64,000 nt of DNA from Amaurobius ferox. Taxonomy: Eukaryota > Arthropoda > Arachnida > Araneae > Amaurobiidae. Positions 24,111 through 34,976 of this stretch are shown in pieces. Location: the NCBI GenBank assembly GCA_951213105.1, contig OX578146.1:113964887-114028886 (forward strand), read 5' to 3'. A model generated the notes under the pieces. It saw only the letters and a list, made by a program, of their open reading frames with translations. It had not been told where the DNA came from and made no database searches. The first letter of the stretch is position 1. Every line of letters starts with the position of its first letter. The position numbers and the translations under genes were made by a program.

Positions 24111-25100
24111 CATACATACGCACGCATTACATATAGGACGCATGGATGGTTAGTTTTATAAAGCTTAATTTGACCAAAAATTTAAGGTAAGTGATTAAAA
24201 TATGGAAAACAGCAGATTTAATATCAGGAGGAAAACCGGTGAAGACCCAGACCGTCCGACTCATCCGAGAACATACAGCATCTGTTTGGACCGCAGGAGG
24301 AGGGAGACTGTATAATTTTTTTAGTTTAGCAATCGAGAGGTGATGGAAGCAATATGCAAATTCCCCATTATTTAATTGATTTTGATATAAGGAATATAAT
24401 GATAACACACAACGTGTGTTTATATTTGAATTTTCGTAAATAATGTGCAACTACATATGAAGATGATACTTTTTGCAAACAAGATGCATATTTATTTAAA
24501 GTAGACATTATTCTGAGTCTAATGATCCTCTTGATTTGTCTGTGCGGCCCTAGGGGCCGGAATAACGAGCGATGTTCACATTTCTATTTTAACCGGATGT
24601 ATATATTGGCGTCACACCAAGAATGCTCCTATTCTACTGTGTCCAAAAGATACCTCGAACATTGGAATCTATAGCATCGATTAATGCAGTCCCTATACAG
24701 ATCCCGTGTACAGTATTAAATACTAAAGGATTGACTATTTTCAATCTCCAAATATGCTCATTCAATTTCTATTTGCTCCCTTTTGCTCTTAAAATTCGAA
24801 ATTGAGTCAACATTAACTTGGAATTCAAATTTATTCAGAAACATAGTTAATTAAATTCTGATGAAAGACAATTCAGAACATATTTCCTACTAACAAGCCC
24901 TTTGATATTTTGGAATATTTCTAACAGCGTTTAAAAATGGCTTTCTTTGGGTTAAGTTTAATTAATGGACAATAAATAGCAATGAAAATTCTATTTTTCT
25001 CAAAGCTTTGTTATAATTTGAATTAGATTGAGATTTCCGTAGCTAAATGAAATTCTCGGTTAAAGTGGCTTTTTTTTTTTTGCATAGCATGAAGTTAGGA
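24111..25100. other. unassigned DNA
   Basis: A minus frame at 24450-24127 (107 codons, with VWVFTGFPPDIKSAVF) lies just upstream of the Penelope RT match and may be its decayed N-terminal region, but no known motif was found. GGCCCTAGGGGCCGG (about 24545) is a short palindrome in otherwise AT-rich DNA. Confidence 0.35.
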
Positions 25101-25139
25101 ATTAGAAAATATTGTGGTGTAGAGGACGCATAAAGCACA

Positions 25140-26018
25140 ATATTTTAAAATATAGGACAAATAGATAGAATATATTAAAATATAGAAGTTTAAAATATAG
25201 AACGAACTAGCAGCAGACCCGTTCTTATAACGAATATATAGAACGAATAGAAACAATATATTAAAATACAGAAGTTTAAAATATAGAACGAACTAGCTGC
25301 ATACCCGTTCCTCGTACGGAGTATATAATATAAAGAAACTTATAATTCGCAATCATGTGCAAATTCTGTTAAAATATTAAATTTATTGCTCCTAAAGAGA
25401 AGTTTAAGAATATCCGTCCTCACTAAGCAAAATTATCTTCACGGGCAGATCTGCAGAATAAAACATCCTGGCCCCTTTTCTGAGCAAATTTACAAAAAAA
25501 AAAAAAGAAATTGAATCAATATATGCTGCCCCGTACTACTTATATAGTCGCAGATTAGAGAATATGTCAGTATGTTAGTAGAAGATTACCCGTATTACAA
25601 TATGAGTCTCAAAAATCTTTGCCAAAATAAAAGAGATGACGTAATAAATTAAAAATATCAATAATCCCCGTACTCTTTATATCAGAAGGTAGTGATTGAT
25701 TCCAATATATGCCAATATATATCAAAACATATGCCAATATACCTGTACTACTTAAATTCATGTAGAGTAGAAGATATACCCGTGTATTTGTAGAAGATTA
25801 CTCGTACAACGTACAATATATGAGTTTAAACAATTTTTGTCATAATAAAACAATAGCATGATAACTTGAAAATATCAATAATCCCTGAATCAATAATCCT
25901 CGAAAATATCAATAATAATAACGTTTAAACCTATAGACCGTAATTGATATTATCCAGTCAAAAATGCTATAAGAAAAATCAAATCGTTCTATTCTAAAGT
26001 ATATCTTTATATCCATTT
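25140..26018 (+). repeat. dispersed repeat DR3, copy 1
   Basis: About 0.85 kb. Opens with an 86-bp block repeated twice (GAAGTTTAAAATATAGAACG at about 25187 and 25273), each followed by ACCCGTTC. It runs through TCACGGGCAGATCTGCAGAA and CATCCTGGCCCCTTTTC (near 25440-25490) and ends GTCAAAAATGCTATAAG, then CTTTATATCCATTTA at the HR2 boundary. The same sequence lies in reverse at 31180-31925, and shorter related parts are at 58685-59460. No coding frame. Confidence 0.8.
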
Positions 26019-26019
26019 A

Positions 26020-27300
26020 TTAACACTTTACAACAAAGTTGAAAAGTGTTTATGACTTTGTTCATTCATTCTGTCTGTCTATCTGTCTGTCTACTACCGT
26101 AAAAATGACTTAATCAAAATGAAATTTTAGTATGTTGTTCAGACGGTCTGTAGGACCTATGGGAATAAAAATGAATAATATCACCCAATTAGTTTTGGAT
26201 TGAACCCGGGTTGAAAACATGAAATACATTGAGCCCTACGGGACCTAATTTTTCAAACATTTTTTAAGCGGATTTAAAATTCACAAATTGCTTCGAAAAT
26301 TTTAAGTAATAGTCAAATTGTTCCATAAAATATATAAAAAAAAATTCAGCGAAATATATTCAGTGGTTTTTTAAATAAACATTAAAATAATAATTACACA
26401 TCTTATATGAAACGATCACGTGACCATGATATGAAACGATCACATGACCCACTTCAAAATGACATATGGCATCCATCTTGTTTCAAAATCGTGATTTTTT
26501 AAAGTTCTTTTTAATTCATATTGAGTGTTGTATCCGTCCTAAAACTACTTTATTTTTGCTTAAATTCTGTGCATCTACATACTAAAACAACACAATGACA
26601 ATGTATTTGAGTTTAAATTCTCATTTCAAATTTGATTATTTCCACAACTAAGCCTATTTTTCACCTATGTAAAATGTAAACAGCAAAATATGTAGAATGA
26701 GTTGTATTAGAATTACTGTATTTCTTTAACACAAAATAATTCAGTCCATGGAGACTGCATGGCTGATATGAATGAAATATTCATTGATTTTATAAACAGA
26801 AGGACGATTTTTTTCGATGAAGTTTTAAGCATAGAGTTTATGAATTGTAGCTCCATGGTCTTAATTTTTAAATAAAATAAATTATTATAGTATTGTGATG
26901 AATGAAATGAATGAAATCCTGCTTTTATAGAGAGATCCAGGCGTGTTATTTTTTCTATGACGTCATTTGAATTTATTTCAGTTGTTTTTGATGAAGTTTT
27001 CAAATATAATAAATTATCATAGTATTATGATAGTTTAAAAAATATTACCGTGGAATGTATTGCATTTTAGAGATATTTAAACCAGGCAATTTATATTTCA
27101 ATGCCGTCATTTGAATGAAGTTCATTTTTTTCAATGAAGGTTTAAGTTTTCAAATATAATAAATCAATGTAGTATTGTGATAAGTTTTAAAATATTACCG
27201 AGGAATGCATTGCATTTTCGACTTTTTTAAATAAAATTGCATTGAAGTTGGAAAGTGTTTCATAATCAATGCTTCTAGCATGATGGATCTTTCTTGTTTA
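26020..27300 (+). repeat. HR2 copy c, full length
   Basis: Starts TTAACACTTTACAACAAAGT and the imperfect hairpin CACTTTACAACAAAGTTGAAAAGTG. A CTGT microsatellite follows at about 26070-26092, then two GATCAC(G/A)TGAC words at 26415-26450. It ends with the palindromic stretch around TAATCAATGCTTCTAGCATGAT and TTCTTGTTTA. A minus frame at 27003-26713 (96 codons) is not preserved between copies and is not taken as a gene. Confidence 0.9.
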
Positions 27301-27599
27301 TTATTCAAATTAGAAAAAATAATAATTAAATTTAACAGACAGATTTAATTTAATTGCGTTTCTGAGCAACATGATATAATATAGAATATTCCTCATAAAC
27401 TTCGAAATTAAATGACCATTTGATTTCTTTATACTTTTCATTGTTCAGTAAAAGCTTGTTTAAAATAAACCATGGTGATAGATTTCCCATTTAAATCATG
27501 TTTCAAACAATTCATGTTTTCAGAAAGTGACTAATTAGCGCAAAAAATCTCCCACCAAACTCAGAGATAAAGTTTTAATTTTACTTTCAAACGATTTTC

Positions 27600-27812
27600 A
27601 AGCTTTTCGTTTTGATAAACCACGGAGTTAGAGAGTAGAACTCCTAGGAAAAAGTTTCGTTTTTCATGAATATCTCGACAACCCCTGGTCCTAGATATTC
27701 AAAACTTGGGCTGAATTTATGGGTGGCTATTTCAAGGCTATCCACAAAATATCATCTAATTCGGTTCAGTCATTCTCCCGTGATGATGAGACAGACAAAC
27801 ACACAGACTGAC
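27600..27812 (+). repeat. fragment carrying the ATTCGGTTCAGTCATT module
   Basis: Contains CATCTAATTCGGTTCAGTCA followed by GACAGACAAACACACAGACTG. The layout parallels the ATCGGTCCATTCGTTCGTCAG plus CA-run module of HR1 and the GAAATTCGGTCCATTA plus CAGACAGACAC module of HR3. It abuts an HR1 fragment. It could be the 3' end of an unrelated retroelement family that uses a similar phrase. Confidence 0.45.
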
Positions 27813-28165
27813 AGAAAATCGTTAAAAAATCAAAACCGCTAATAAAGTTACGCTAATAAAGGAACGCTAACATGAACCGTTCTTGAGATATTGCACATTT
27901 TTCAAAAAAAATATCAGAAAGTCTTAAAATAAAAAATATATATATTTTCTATTGAGAAACATGTTCATTTTTCACATGTAATACCATGCGATAAATTTGA
28001 TGACATCATTCTCGTGGATCTAGCTCATTTCATTCATGAAAAAAGATACTTTGAGCAATACTTTTGTATTTAAACGCCAATAGTCATTTATTTGCTGTAA
28101 GAATAATTTATTTCTTCGTCCATAACTAGAAGCTTCTTCTAGTTATGGACGCCAAAATCTCGCCA
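27813..28165 (-). repeat. HR1 fragment K with a fold-back rearrangement
   Basis: Minus-orientation HR1 middle section, from the AATCGTTAAAAAATCAAAAC word through CTCGTGGATCTAGCTCATTT to CTTCGTCCATAAC. There it meets a perfect 13-bp-armed hairpin (28120-28148, arms CCATAACTAGAAG, loop CTT). Just after it GGACGCCAAAATCTCGCCAA (28147-28166) comes from the opposite HR1 strand. Both HR1 ends are missing. Confidence 0.8.
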
Positions 28166-29289
28166 ACTTATTTTTAATATTATACCAAAATAAAGAATAT
28201 TAGAAATTTCAGTGAATTGTCAGCATGTTTAGTTCTGAATTGACTAATTAAGAACACGTAACTGGTTGTGCAATATGGTATTTTTAACAAATAACGAGCT
28301 TTTCAAAATTTTGAAACATATTAACGTATTTGTGATCTAAACAATTTCCATCGTCAATTGTTGACGATCCCTATTTTCACTGATGAAACAGCTTTTACAT
28401 AGTATGGAGCAGTGGCATAAGTCAGATTTTTTCATTTATCATAATTAAGTTGATTTTAAAGATACAAATATGCGGGTTTTTTAATGATCTTGTTCCATTA
28501 AAAATAAAAATTTTCGCATGACCAAATTTGTTTAAGGGAGTCGTATAAAAATTTAAAAAGTGTAACTTCTTGAAAATTAATGGGAGGACTATTTCATTAA
28601 CGAAGCCTTATTTCCTACCTCACTTTTAACATTTTTGCAATTTACATTGCCCACTTATCTCCAACAGTTAAAGAATCAAATCGTGTTTCAATCTTTTTGG
28701 GATACCCTGTAGTATGATAATGTAAAAATCGAATGTGACTGATTCGGACGTAAGAATATCTGATGATTATCTATAATCTAATGATTATCTATTTTCTAGA
28801 CCCTCCAGTTGCCATACATCTAGAGAACCTAGTAACTTTGCATATTTATAGCATTGGCTACTGGATAAAACCAAACAGGGCCAGATTTTTATCCCCCCCC
28901 CTAGGGGGCGAAGAAAATGGGAGTTCCAAAATATCTTTATCGATCCTCCAAGATCCCTAAATCTTTTAACACTTATAACATCGACAACAGAACGAAACCC
29001 TAGGAAATTTTCGATTAAGAAGACTAATTTCGACGTTAACTAATAGCCATACATTGGATTAAATAATAGTTGAAGGATATTTTTGAGAATCAATATAAGA
29101 AAACCCTGCATTGATCTTTTTGACTTGTATTAACTCTAAATTAAGTACAATTTACAACATCAACTGTATGAACAACTTGCCACTGTTATTTAACATGACT
29201 CATAAAAACTGTGTTTTTATGAGTCATAATTGTGTTACCACATAAATTTTGTTACCACATACATCTACTTGATTACTATAAATTTAGTT
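28166..29289. other. unassigned DNA with a possible mariner-like end
   Basis: TTTTTGGGATACCCTGTAGTA at about 28695-28715 reads, on minus, as TACAGGGTATCCCAAAAAG. This resembles a mariner or IS630 terminal repeat next to TA, but no partner end or transposase was identified. A run of C and G (CCCCCCCCTAGGGGGC, about 28892) is notable in the AT-rich setting. Confidence 0.4.
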
Positions 29290-29700
29290 ATCCCATACAT
29301 CTACTTGAAAAGTAAGATCCTAAGAATTTGAATAATACTTAAACAATTCATGCTTTTCAAATGCATACTCAAAACATGCACAAAAATATTAGATGGTAAA
29401 AGTTTTGCTCCCCTTGTCATTCCGTCGGTTCTTTAATAAAACATGAGTTTCGTACATTTCACTCTCTAAAAACATCTCTGGAGAAACCGAAAAAGTGTTG
29501 ATGAAACTTTCTCTGCAGATCTGCATTTCAGAAACACATTTAGAGCACCGAGGCTGGTTAAGTACCAAAGGACAGGCACTTCAGATGAATTTGCTATTGC
29601 CAAGGATGGGGTATAAAATTTCAGACATTTTAGATTAACTCAACTCATCACATGTAAGGTAGAATCTTCAGGGAAAAGGGGTGTTCATAAAATGTCAGTT
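29290..29700 (+). repeat. dispersed repeat DR6, copy 1
   Basis: Marked by GAATTTGAATAATACTTAAA, then CTTTAATAAAACATGAG (about 29430), ATCTGCATTTCAGAAACACA and ACCGAGG. It recurs in the same orientation at 32165, 34977, 38640 and 44175, and in reverse at 53330 and 57280. Copies are well diverged. No protein frame is shared. Confidence 0.65.
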
Positions 29701-29745
29701 TTAAGGAAACTTACATAAGATGACAAATATAAAATATTATTACAC

Positions 29746-30320
29746 TTAAGGGGACGGTGGATGTTGAAATGAGCAAAAATCGACTAAAACAAGTTTCTAA
29801 TATATAACATTATTTTACACATTTAGCATTTGCTTACGGGTAGGATAGCATCCATCCCAAACGAAGAACCACACAAAAATATAGATATTTGACATACCCT
29901 ATCACAAACAGTTCGATCCCCCTTTGCAGGCATTGGCGTCCATGGAAATCGCTGATAGAAACATTACACCTGCTGCAGCAGGTGTTCCACCCGTAAGCAA
30001 AAGGTTGAATGCATTTTTTTCGAAACGGAATTTTCAAAGGTTTTACATTTTTAAAATGCTCCATGCATCTTAATCTTTGTCTGAAATGCATGAAATTTGG
30101 CAAGAAGAAACCTTTCATACTTTTTAATGACACTGGGTATGCATTTTATAATTGGACTTTATTAAGGTAATTTAAAGTGAATAAGAATCTAATTAAATGA
30201 TGAAAATTAAGTTTTAATGCAGAAAAATATTTTTAAAAAATTAACTTTCTAAGGGATTTAAAAATGAATACCCAAATTTAATCATAATGTGTTTTTTTGA
30301 GTGATCACAATGTAAAAAAA
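29746..30320 (+). repeat. TTAA-flanked inverted-repeat element DR4, copy 1 (left part)
   Basis: Begins TTAAGGGGACGGTGGATGTTG (TTAA at 29746-29749). The matching right end of copy 2 at 34948-34976 is the reverse complement, so the family has terminal inverted repeats bounded by TTAA. The internal core 29832-29998 is bracketed by GCTTACGGGT and its inverse ACCCGTAAGC and ends in the 20-bp perfect palindrome ACACCTGCTGCAGCAGGTGT. HR1 copy D begins at 30321, and the expected right end of DR4 is not found after it. Confidence 0.75.
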
Positions 30321-31179
30321 TCTGATGTGGGAAACACATGACTTTCCTTATATAATGTAATGAATTTACTACTTTTACAGTAAAAAAAATAGGTTTTTCT
30401 TATAGTAGATACTAATATTATTTCCAAGATACTGAATTTTCGACAATTGGCCGTCATTTTCATTGATTTAGCGTCAGTTTTATCCATTTGGCGAGAATTT
30501 CGTAAATTTGGTAACATTTCAAAGAGTCGCCAAGTTGGCGATATTCCGCCAAATTCGTCGCCAAAATCTCGCCAAGCGCTATGGACGAATAAATAAGTTA
30601 TTTTTACAGCAGATAAAAGACTATTGGCGTTCAAATACAAAAGTATTACTCAAAGTATCTTTTTTCATGAATGGAAAGAGCTAGATCCACGAGAATGATG
30701 TCACCCAATTTATCGCATGGCATTACATATGAAAAGTGAACATGTTTCACAATGGGAAATATTTTTTTTATTTTATATGACTTTTTGATAATATTTTTGA
30801 AAAATGTACAATATCTCGAGAACGGCTCAGGGTAGCGTTTTAAAATTTTTGTCATCGTTTTCTAATGAAAACTTACATATGAAATATCTATTTGCGTAAC
30901 TTTATTAGTGGTTTTGATTTTTTGACGAATTTTTCAAAATTTCATTCGAAAATTTAGGGGGGTTCTGAACATTCGATTGCGGATAAAAACAATAGGCTTC
31001 CAGTGTCCACAGACTCACTGACTGACACATGCACACACACACACACACAGACATCACTTTAAAAATGTTTGATTCGTGATCAGGGATGCTTGAAACGTGC
31101 TCTCCCGTCGAAAACTCGAATTCGAATTTTCGACCCCGTCACAATACTTTCCTTATACATTACGTATATAAGGAAAGTA
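30321..31179 (+). repeat. HR1 copy D, full length
   Basis: From TCTGATGTGGGAAACACATG to the terminal hairpin ending GGAAAGTA. The heptamer cluster lies at 30488-30580 and the CA tract at about 31026-31048. A minus frame of 111 codons (30640-30305) runs across the 5' third. Left flank is DR4 and right flank is DR3. Confidence 0.9.
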
Positions 31180-31925
31180 CTAAATGGATATAAAAATATA
31201 TTTTAATAAAGAACGATTTGATTTTTTTATAGTATTTTTGACTGGATAATATCAATTACGGTCTTCAGGTTTAAACATTATTATTATTGATATTTTCGGG
31301 GATTATTGATTCAGGGATTATTGATATTTTCAAGTTATTATGCAATTGTTTTATTATGACAAAAATTGCTTAAACTCATATATTGTACGTTGTACGAGTA
31401 ATCTTCTACAAATACCCAAGTATATCTTCTAATCTACAAGAATATAAGTAGTACAGGTATATTGGCATATGTTTTGATATATATTGGCATATATTTGGCA
31501 TATATTGGAATCAATTACTACCCTCTGGTATAAAGAGTACGGGGATTATTGATATTTTCAATATATTACGTCATCTATTATTCTGGCAAAGATTTTTGAG
31601 ACTCGTATTGTAATACGGGTAATCTTCTACTAACACACTGGCATATTTTCTAATCTGCGACAATATAAATAGTACGGATTTGCATATATTGATTCAATTC
31701 CTTTTTTTTTTTTGTAAATTTGCTTGCAAAAGGGGCCAGGATGTTTTATTCTTCAGATCTGCCGGTGAAGATAATTTTGCATAGTGAGAACATATATTCT
31801 TAAACATCTCTTTAGGAGCAATATATTTAATATTTTAACAGAATTTGCACATGATTGCGAATTATAAGTTTATTTATATTAAATACTCCGTGCGAAGAAC
31901 GGGTATGCTGTTAGTACATTATATT
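31180..31925 (-). repeat. dispersed repeat DR3, copy 2 (reverse)
   Basis: Reverse complement of most of 25140-26018. It starts TAAATGGATATAAAAATATA directly after HR1-D and passes GGGGATTATTGATATTTTC and GGGGCCAGGATGTTTTATTC. It ends near GAACGGGTATGCTGTTAG. The end touching HR1 is the same DR3 end that touches HR2 at 26018. Confidence 0.8.
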
Positions 31926-32164
31926 TTTATTTAATGTTTTTAACAGATTAGGATTGTGCTATGCATTTTCTATTTTTTTATGCAATTGTCCTTTCCGAAG
32001 TACTTTTTAATGCAGTGGAATTTGTTTCAACTGGAATTGATTGAGATGAAAATACATCTTTCAAACTAACTCGATAATTTTAAATTTTAAAAATTTTCTT
32101 CAAGTTCAGCAAAAAGAAAGTTTTTGCGTAATTTTCAACTCAATCCACTTCTTCCAAAACAATG

Positions 32165-32700
32165 AAATAAAATCCCGAATTTGAATAATACTTATTTTTT
32201 TTAAATGCTTTATCGCAATGTACATGGGAGAAAAATTCTGCAGAAAATAAGTATTGAGGCTCTCGTCATTTCGTCCGCTTTTTAATAAAACATGAGTTTC
32301 TTAAATATAACTCTCCAGATAACAACCCGGAAGAAACATTAAATGGTGTTGCTGAAACTTTTCCCGGGTTATATCCATTTCAAAAACACATTTGAAACGC
32401 CGAGTAATGATAAGTACTGAAGGACAGTTCCGTTGCATATTTTATGTGTTCAGCGAATTTGCATGTATTGTTGACAGTTAAATTTCAACTCCGCTGAATC
32501 ACCATCGCGGAAGTCAAGTGAAGTCCTTTATATAAAAGTGTGCTTGTGAAAAGGTGTAACTGAATAAAATTGACTAAACATACCATACACTTACAGTTTA
32601 ATAAAAAATGTAAAATCAAGTGATGTGTTTGTTCAACACTTTCTCATAAAAAAAAAAACTTTGGGTATGCTTTATAAAATAGTGGCATTTTTAATTCATC
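32165..32700 (+). repeat. dispersed repeat DR6, copy 2
   Basis: Carries TTTTTAATAAAACATGAG (about 32278), CATTTCAAAAACACATTTGA, CGCCGAGTAATGATAAGTAC and a 3' section GTGAAAAGGTGTAACTGAAT. That 3' section recurs at about 42590, so DR6 is at least 450 bp long. Confidence 0.6.
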
Positions 32701-32805
32701 CAATATACTCTGGGTGGCTAAATTATTATGACCATCATGATATTTTATACAATATATCTCACCGATGTTTCTCACTTGCTGGATTGACATAAGAGAAAGT
32801 GAAAG

Positions 32806-32868
32806 GAATGCAAAGATTGCAAGAAGATTGCAAAGATTGCAAAGAATGCAAAGAATGCAAGAGATGCG
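32806..32868 (+). repeat. 9-10-bp minisatellite
   Basis: About six units of AAAGATTGC, AAAGAATGC or AAGAAGATTGC in a row. Confidence 0.85.
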
Positions 32869-34220
32869 TTGCTAAAAACATAATTTGGAAGAAATGCGAT
32901 CTGACGAACTTTGAATTTAAAAATGATCGTGATTCATGAAACACAGAGTTGCGAAAATGAAAAAACGGCCAGAATTGCAAACTGTTTGACCGCAGCAGCT
33001 ATTAAAATTTATTGCGAATTTATGACCAGCAAACAGCTAGGTCTGAGCCCAATACCCAGAGTCGTCAACTGTTACTGGATACTCGGGCTGAGAGAAGAGT
33101 TGGTAGATTCCTTCTATCTCACACAGGACAACAATTTATATAAATAAAGATAATTGTGACATGTACTTTAGTGAAGTTTATAACTATCGAACTTAGTGGA
33201 AGTACTGACAGGGGGACAAACTGTGTCGGCAATCAGTCGGGAGAGATGACATTACAGTATCTCGAAATAGTGCAAAGAATTTTACTGCAAAATTTAAGCG
33301 GCTTTTATGGATGAATCGTCTGATTTCTCACCCATCCAGGCGTCCAACGAAAGGTGAAGTTTACCAAAGACCAATCTGTAACCAGTGCTTCATGTTTTCC
33401 AGTAAGAAACCTGATATTCTAACCAACCGGCGGCGAAGGGTCAGAGTTTGATTTCACTCCCAACATGCGCCAAAGCTTTTTATCAAGAAAGAACTCTTGC
33501 TGGCGGTTTTTTGTGTTGTTAACGTGAAATAAATTCTGTGGTCCAAATAAGAACAGAACTTAATCTTCAATGCGTCCTGGCGGTAAAATCGCTTAAGCAG
33601 TGACGTTCAACGATGGCATGCTGAATCTAAACGACTCCTCAGTGGTACAAAATCTTGGCGAGCACCTATTGTCTCTTCCTATATTTTATTCTCCGCAATC
33701 TCCCTTGTCTTTTTACTCTAAACAATCTGAATAAAAATCAACTAAGAACGGTAATGTCTTTTAACATAATTTGGACGATTGAGAATGATTATTTAGAATT
33801 CATTTTTACCGGCCGAATAAAAACGAATTTAAGAAGGAAAATAGTAAATATAAAGTCTATTACACATCTGAAGTATTCTATGTTATTGTCAGTGTTCAAG
33901 ATCAATATACCTCGCCATTTTCTTAGCTATGCCTCACTTTAAACATTCAATTGGAAAACTCAAGCGTAAAAATTGAAACATCACTTTAATAAAATGTATT
34001 TACTTATAGGTTAAGCATTGAGGCACATACGTACTGGACATGTTATGTATATCATAGTTTAAAGTTAGGCAGTCAATGTTCATAATTAAAGTTTTTGCCT
34101 TTTCAGCCAGAACAACCATTCATTCCACGTTTACTTCCGTTTGGAAGTGTGTCAGTCTTACCTCTAATTTAGAACTAAAATTAATCTAGATCCCGTCAAA
34201 AAATCTATTCGCTATAATGG
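32869..34220. other. unassigned DNA
   Basis: No gene recognised. Frames at 32911-33147 (+) and 33655-33942 (+) have no motif. The stretch 33180-33560 is somewhat GC-richer and could be an old transposon, but translations in all frames were unconvincing. Confidence 0.4.
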
Positions 34221-34289
34221 CGTGTGGTTATTAAATTTTACGGCTCATTTCCGGAATTTTTGTCGCCGTCTGGCGATGGGCGACAGACA

Positions 34290-34976
34290 TTCAGCAACAT
34301 ACATTCAGACAACATTGCACCTGCTAGCAGCTGCAATGTTTCTCCCGGCGATTTTCATGGACGCCAATGTCTGCAAAGGGGGTCGACCTGTTTCTGATAG
34401 GGTATGTCAAATACCTGTTTTTTGAAGAGGTTCTTCGTTTGGGATGGACGCTGTCTCACCCGTAAGCAAAAGGTTAAATGCATTATTTTCGAAACGGAAT
34501 TTCTAAAGGTTTTACATTTTTAAAATGCTCCATGCATCTTAATTTTTGTTTGAGATGCATGAAATTTGGTAAGAAGACACCTTTCATACTTTTTAATGAA
34601 ACTGGGTATGCATTTTATAAATGAACTTTATTAAATTAAAAGTGAATAATAACCCAATTAAATGATGAAAATTATGTTTTAATGCAGAAAAATATTTTTA
34701 AAAAATTAACTTTCTAGGGGATTTAAAAATGAATACTCAAATTTGTTTATAATGTGTTTTTGAGTGATCATAATGTAAAATTAATCAAAAATGTGAACAA
34801 ATGACAAGCAAGGCGCATTTTCAATTTTTCGTTAAAAAAAATACAAAATTGTAACAAAATTGAAAAAAATTGAATGGTATTTTATATAGCAATGATAAGA
34901 AGAATATTTATACAAATTTTCATGTTTCTAAGTCAATAAATAAATAAAAACATTTCAACGTCCACCGTCCCCTTAA
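34290..34976 (+). repeat. TTAA-flanked element DR4, copy 2 (right part)
   Basis: Matches copy 1 from CACCCGTAAGCAAAAGGTT to GAGTGATCATAATGTAAA, then continues to the right terminal repeat CATTTCAACGTCCACCGTCC, CC and TTAA (34973-34976). The core (about 34310-34460, CATGGACGCCAATGTCTGCA to GGATGGACGCTGTCTCAC) is in the opposite orientation to the core of copy 1. It begins with the palindrome-like CTGCTAGCAG stretch. The left end is missing. Confidence 0.75.

Noticed and set aside
29834..30133. 99-codon minus frame in DR4
   Set aside because: The equivalent stretch in DR4 copy 2 is in different frames because the core is inverted, so no common protein is supported.
30321..31179. HR1 as a Helitron
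   Set aside because: A 5' TC and a 3' hairpin fit loosely, but the end lacks CTRR, the hairpin is at the extreme terminus, and the 5' end carries the inverse of the same word, which Helitrons do not require.
33180..33560. Possible Tc1 N-terminal relic (GGQTVSAISRE)
   Set aside because: The match is only a few residues long and neighbouring frames give nothing consistent with a transposase.
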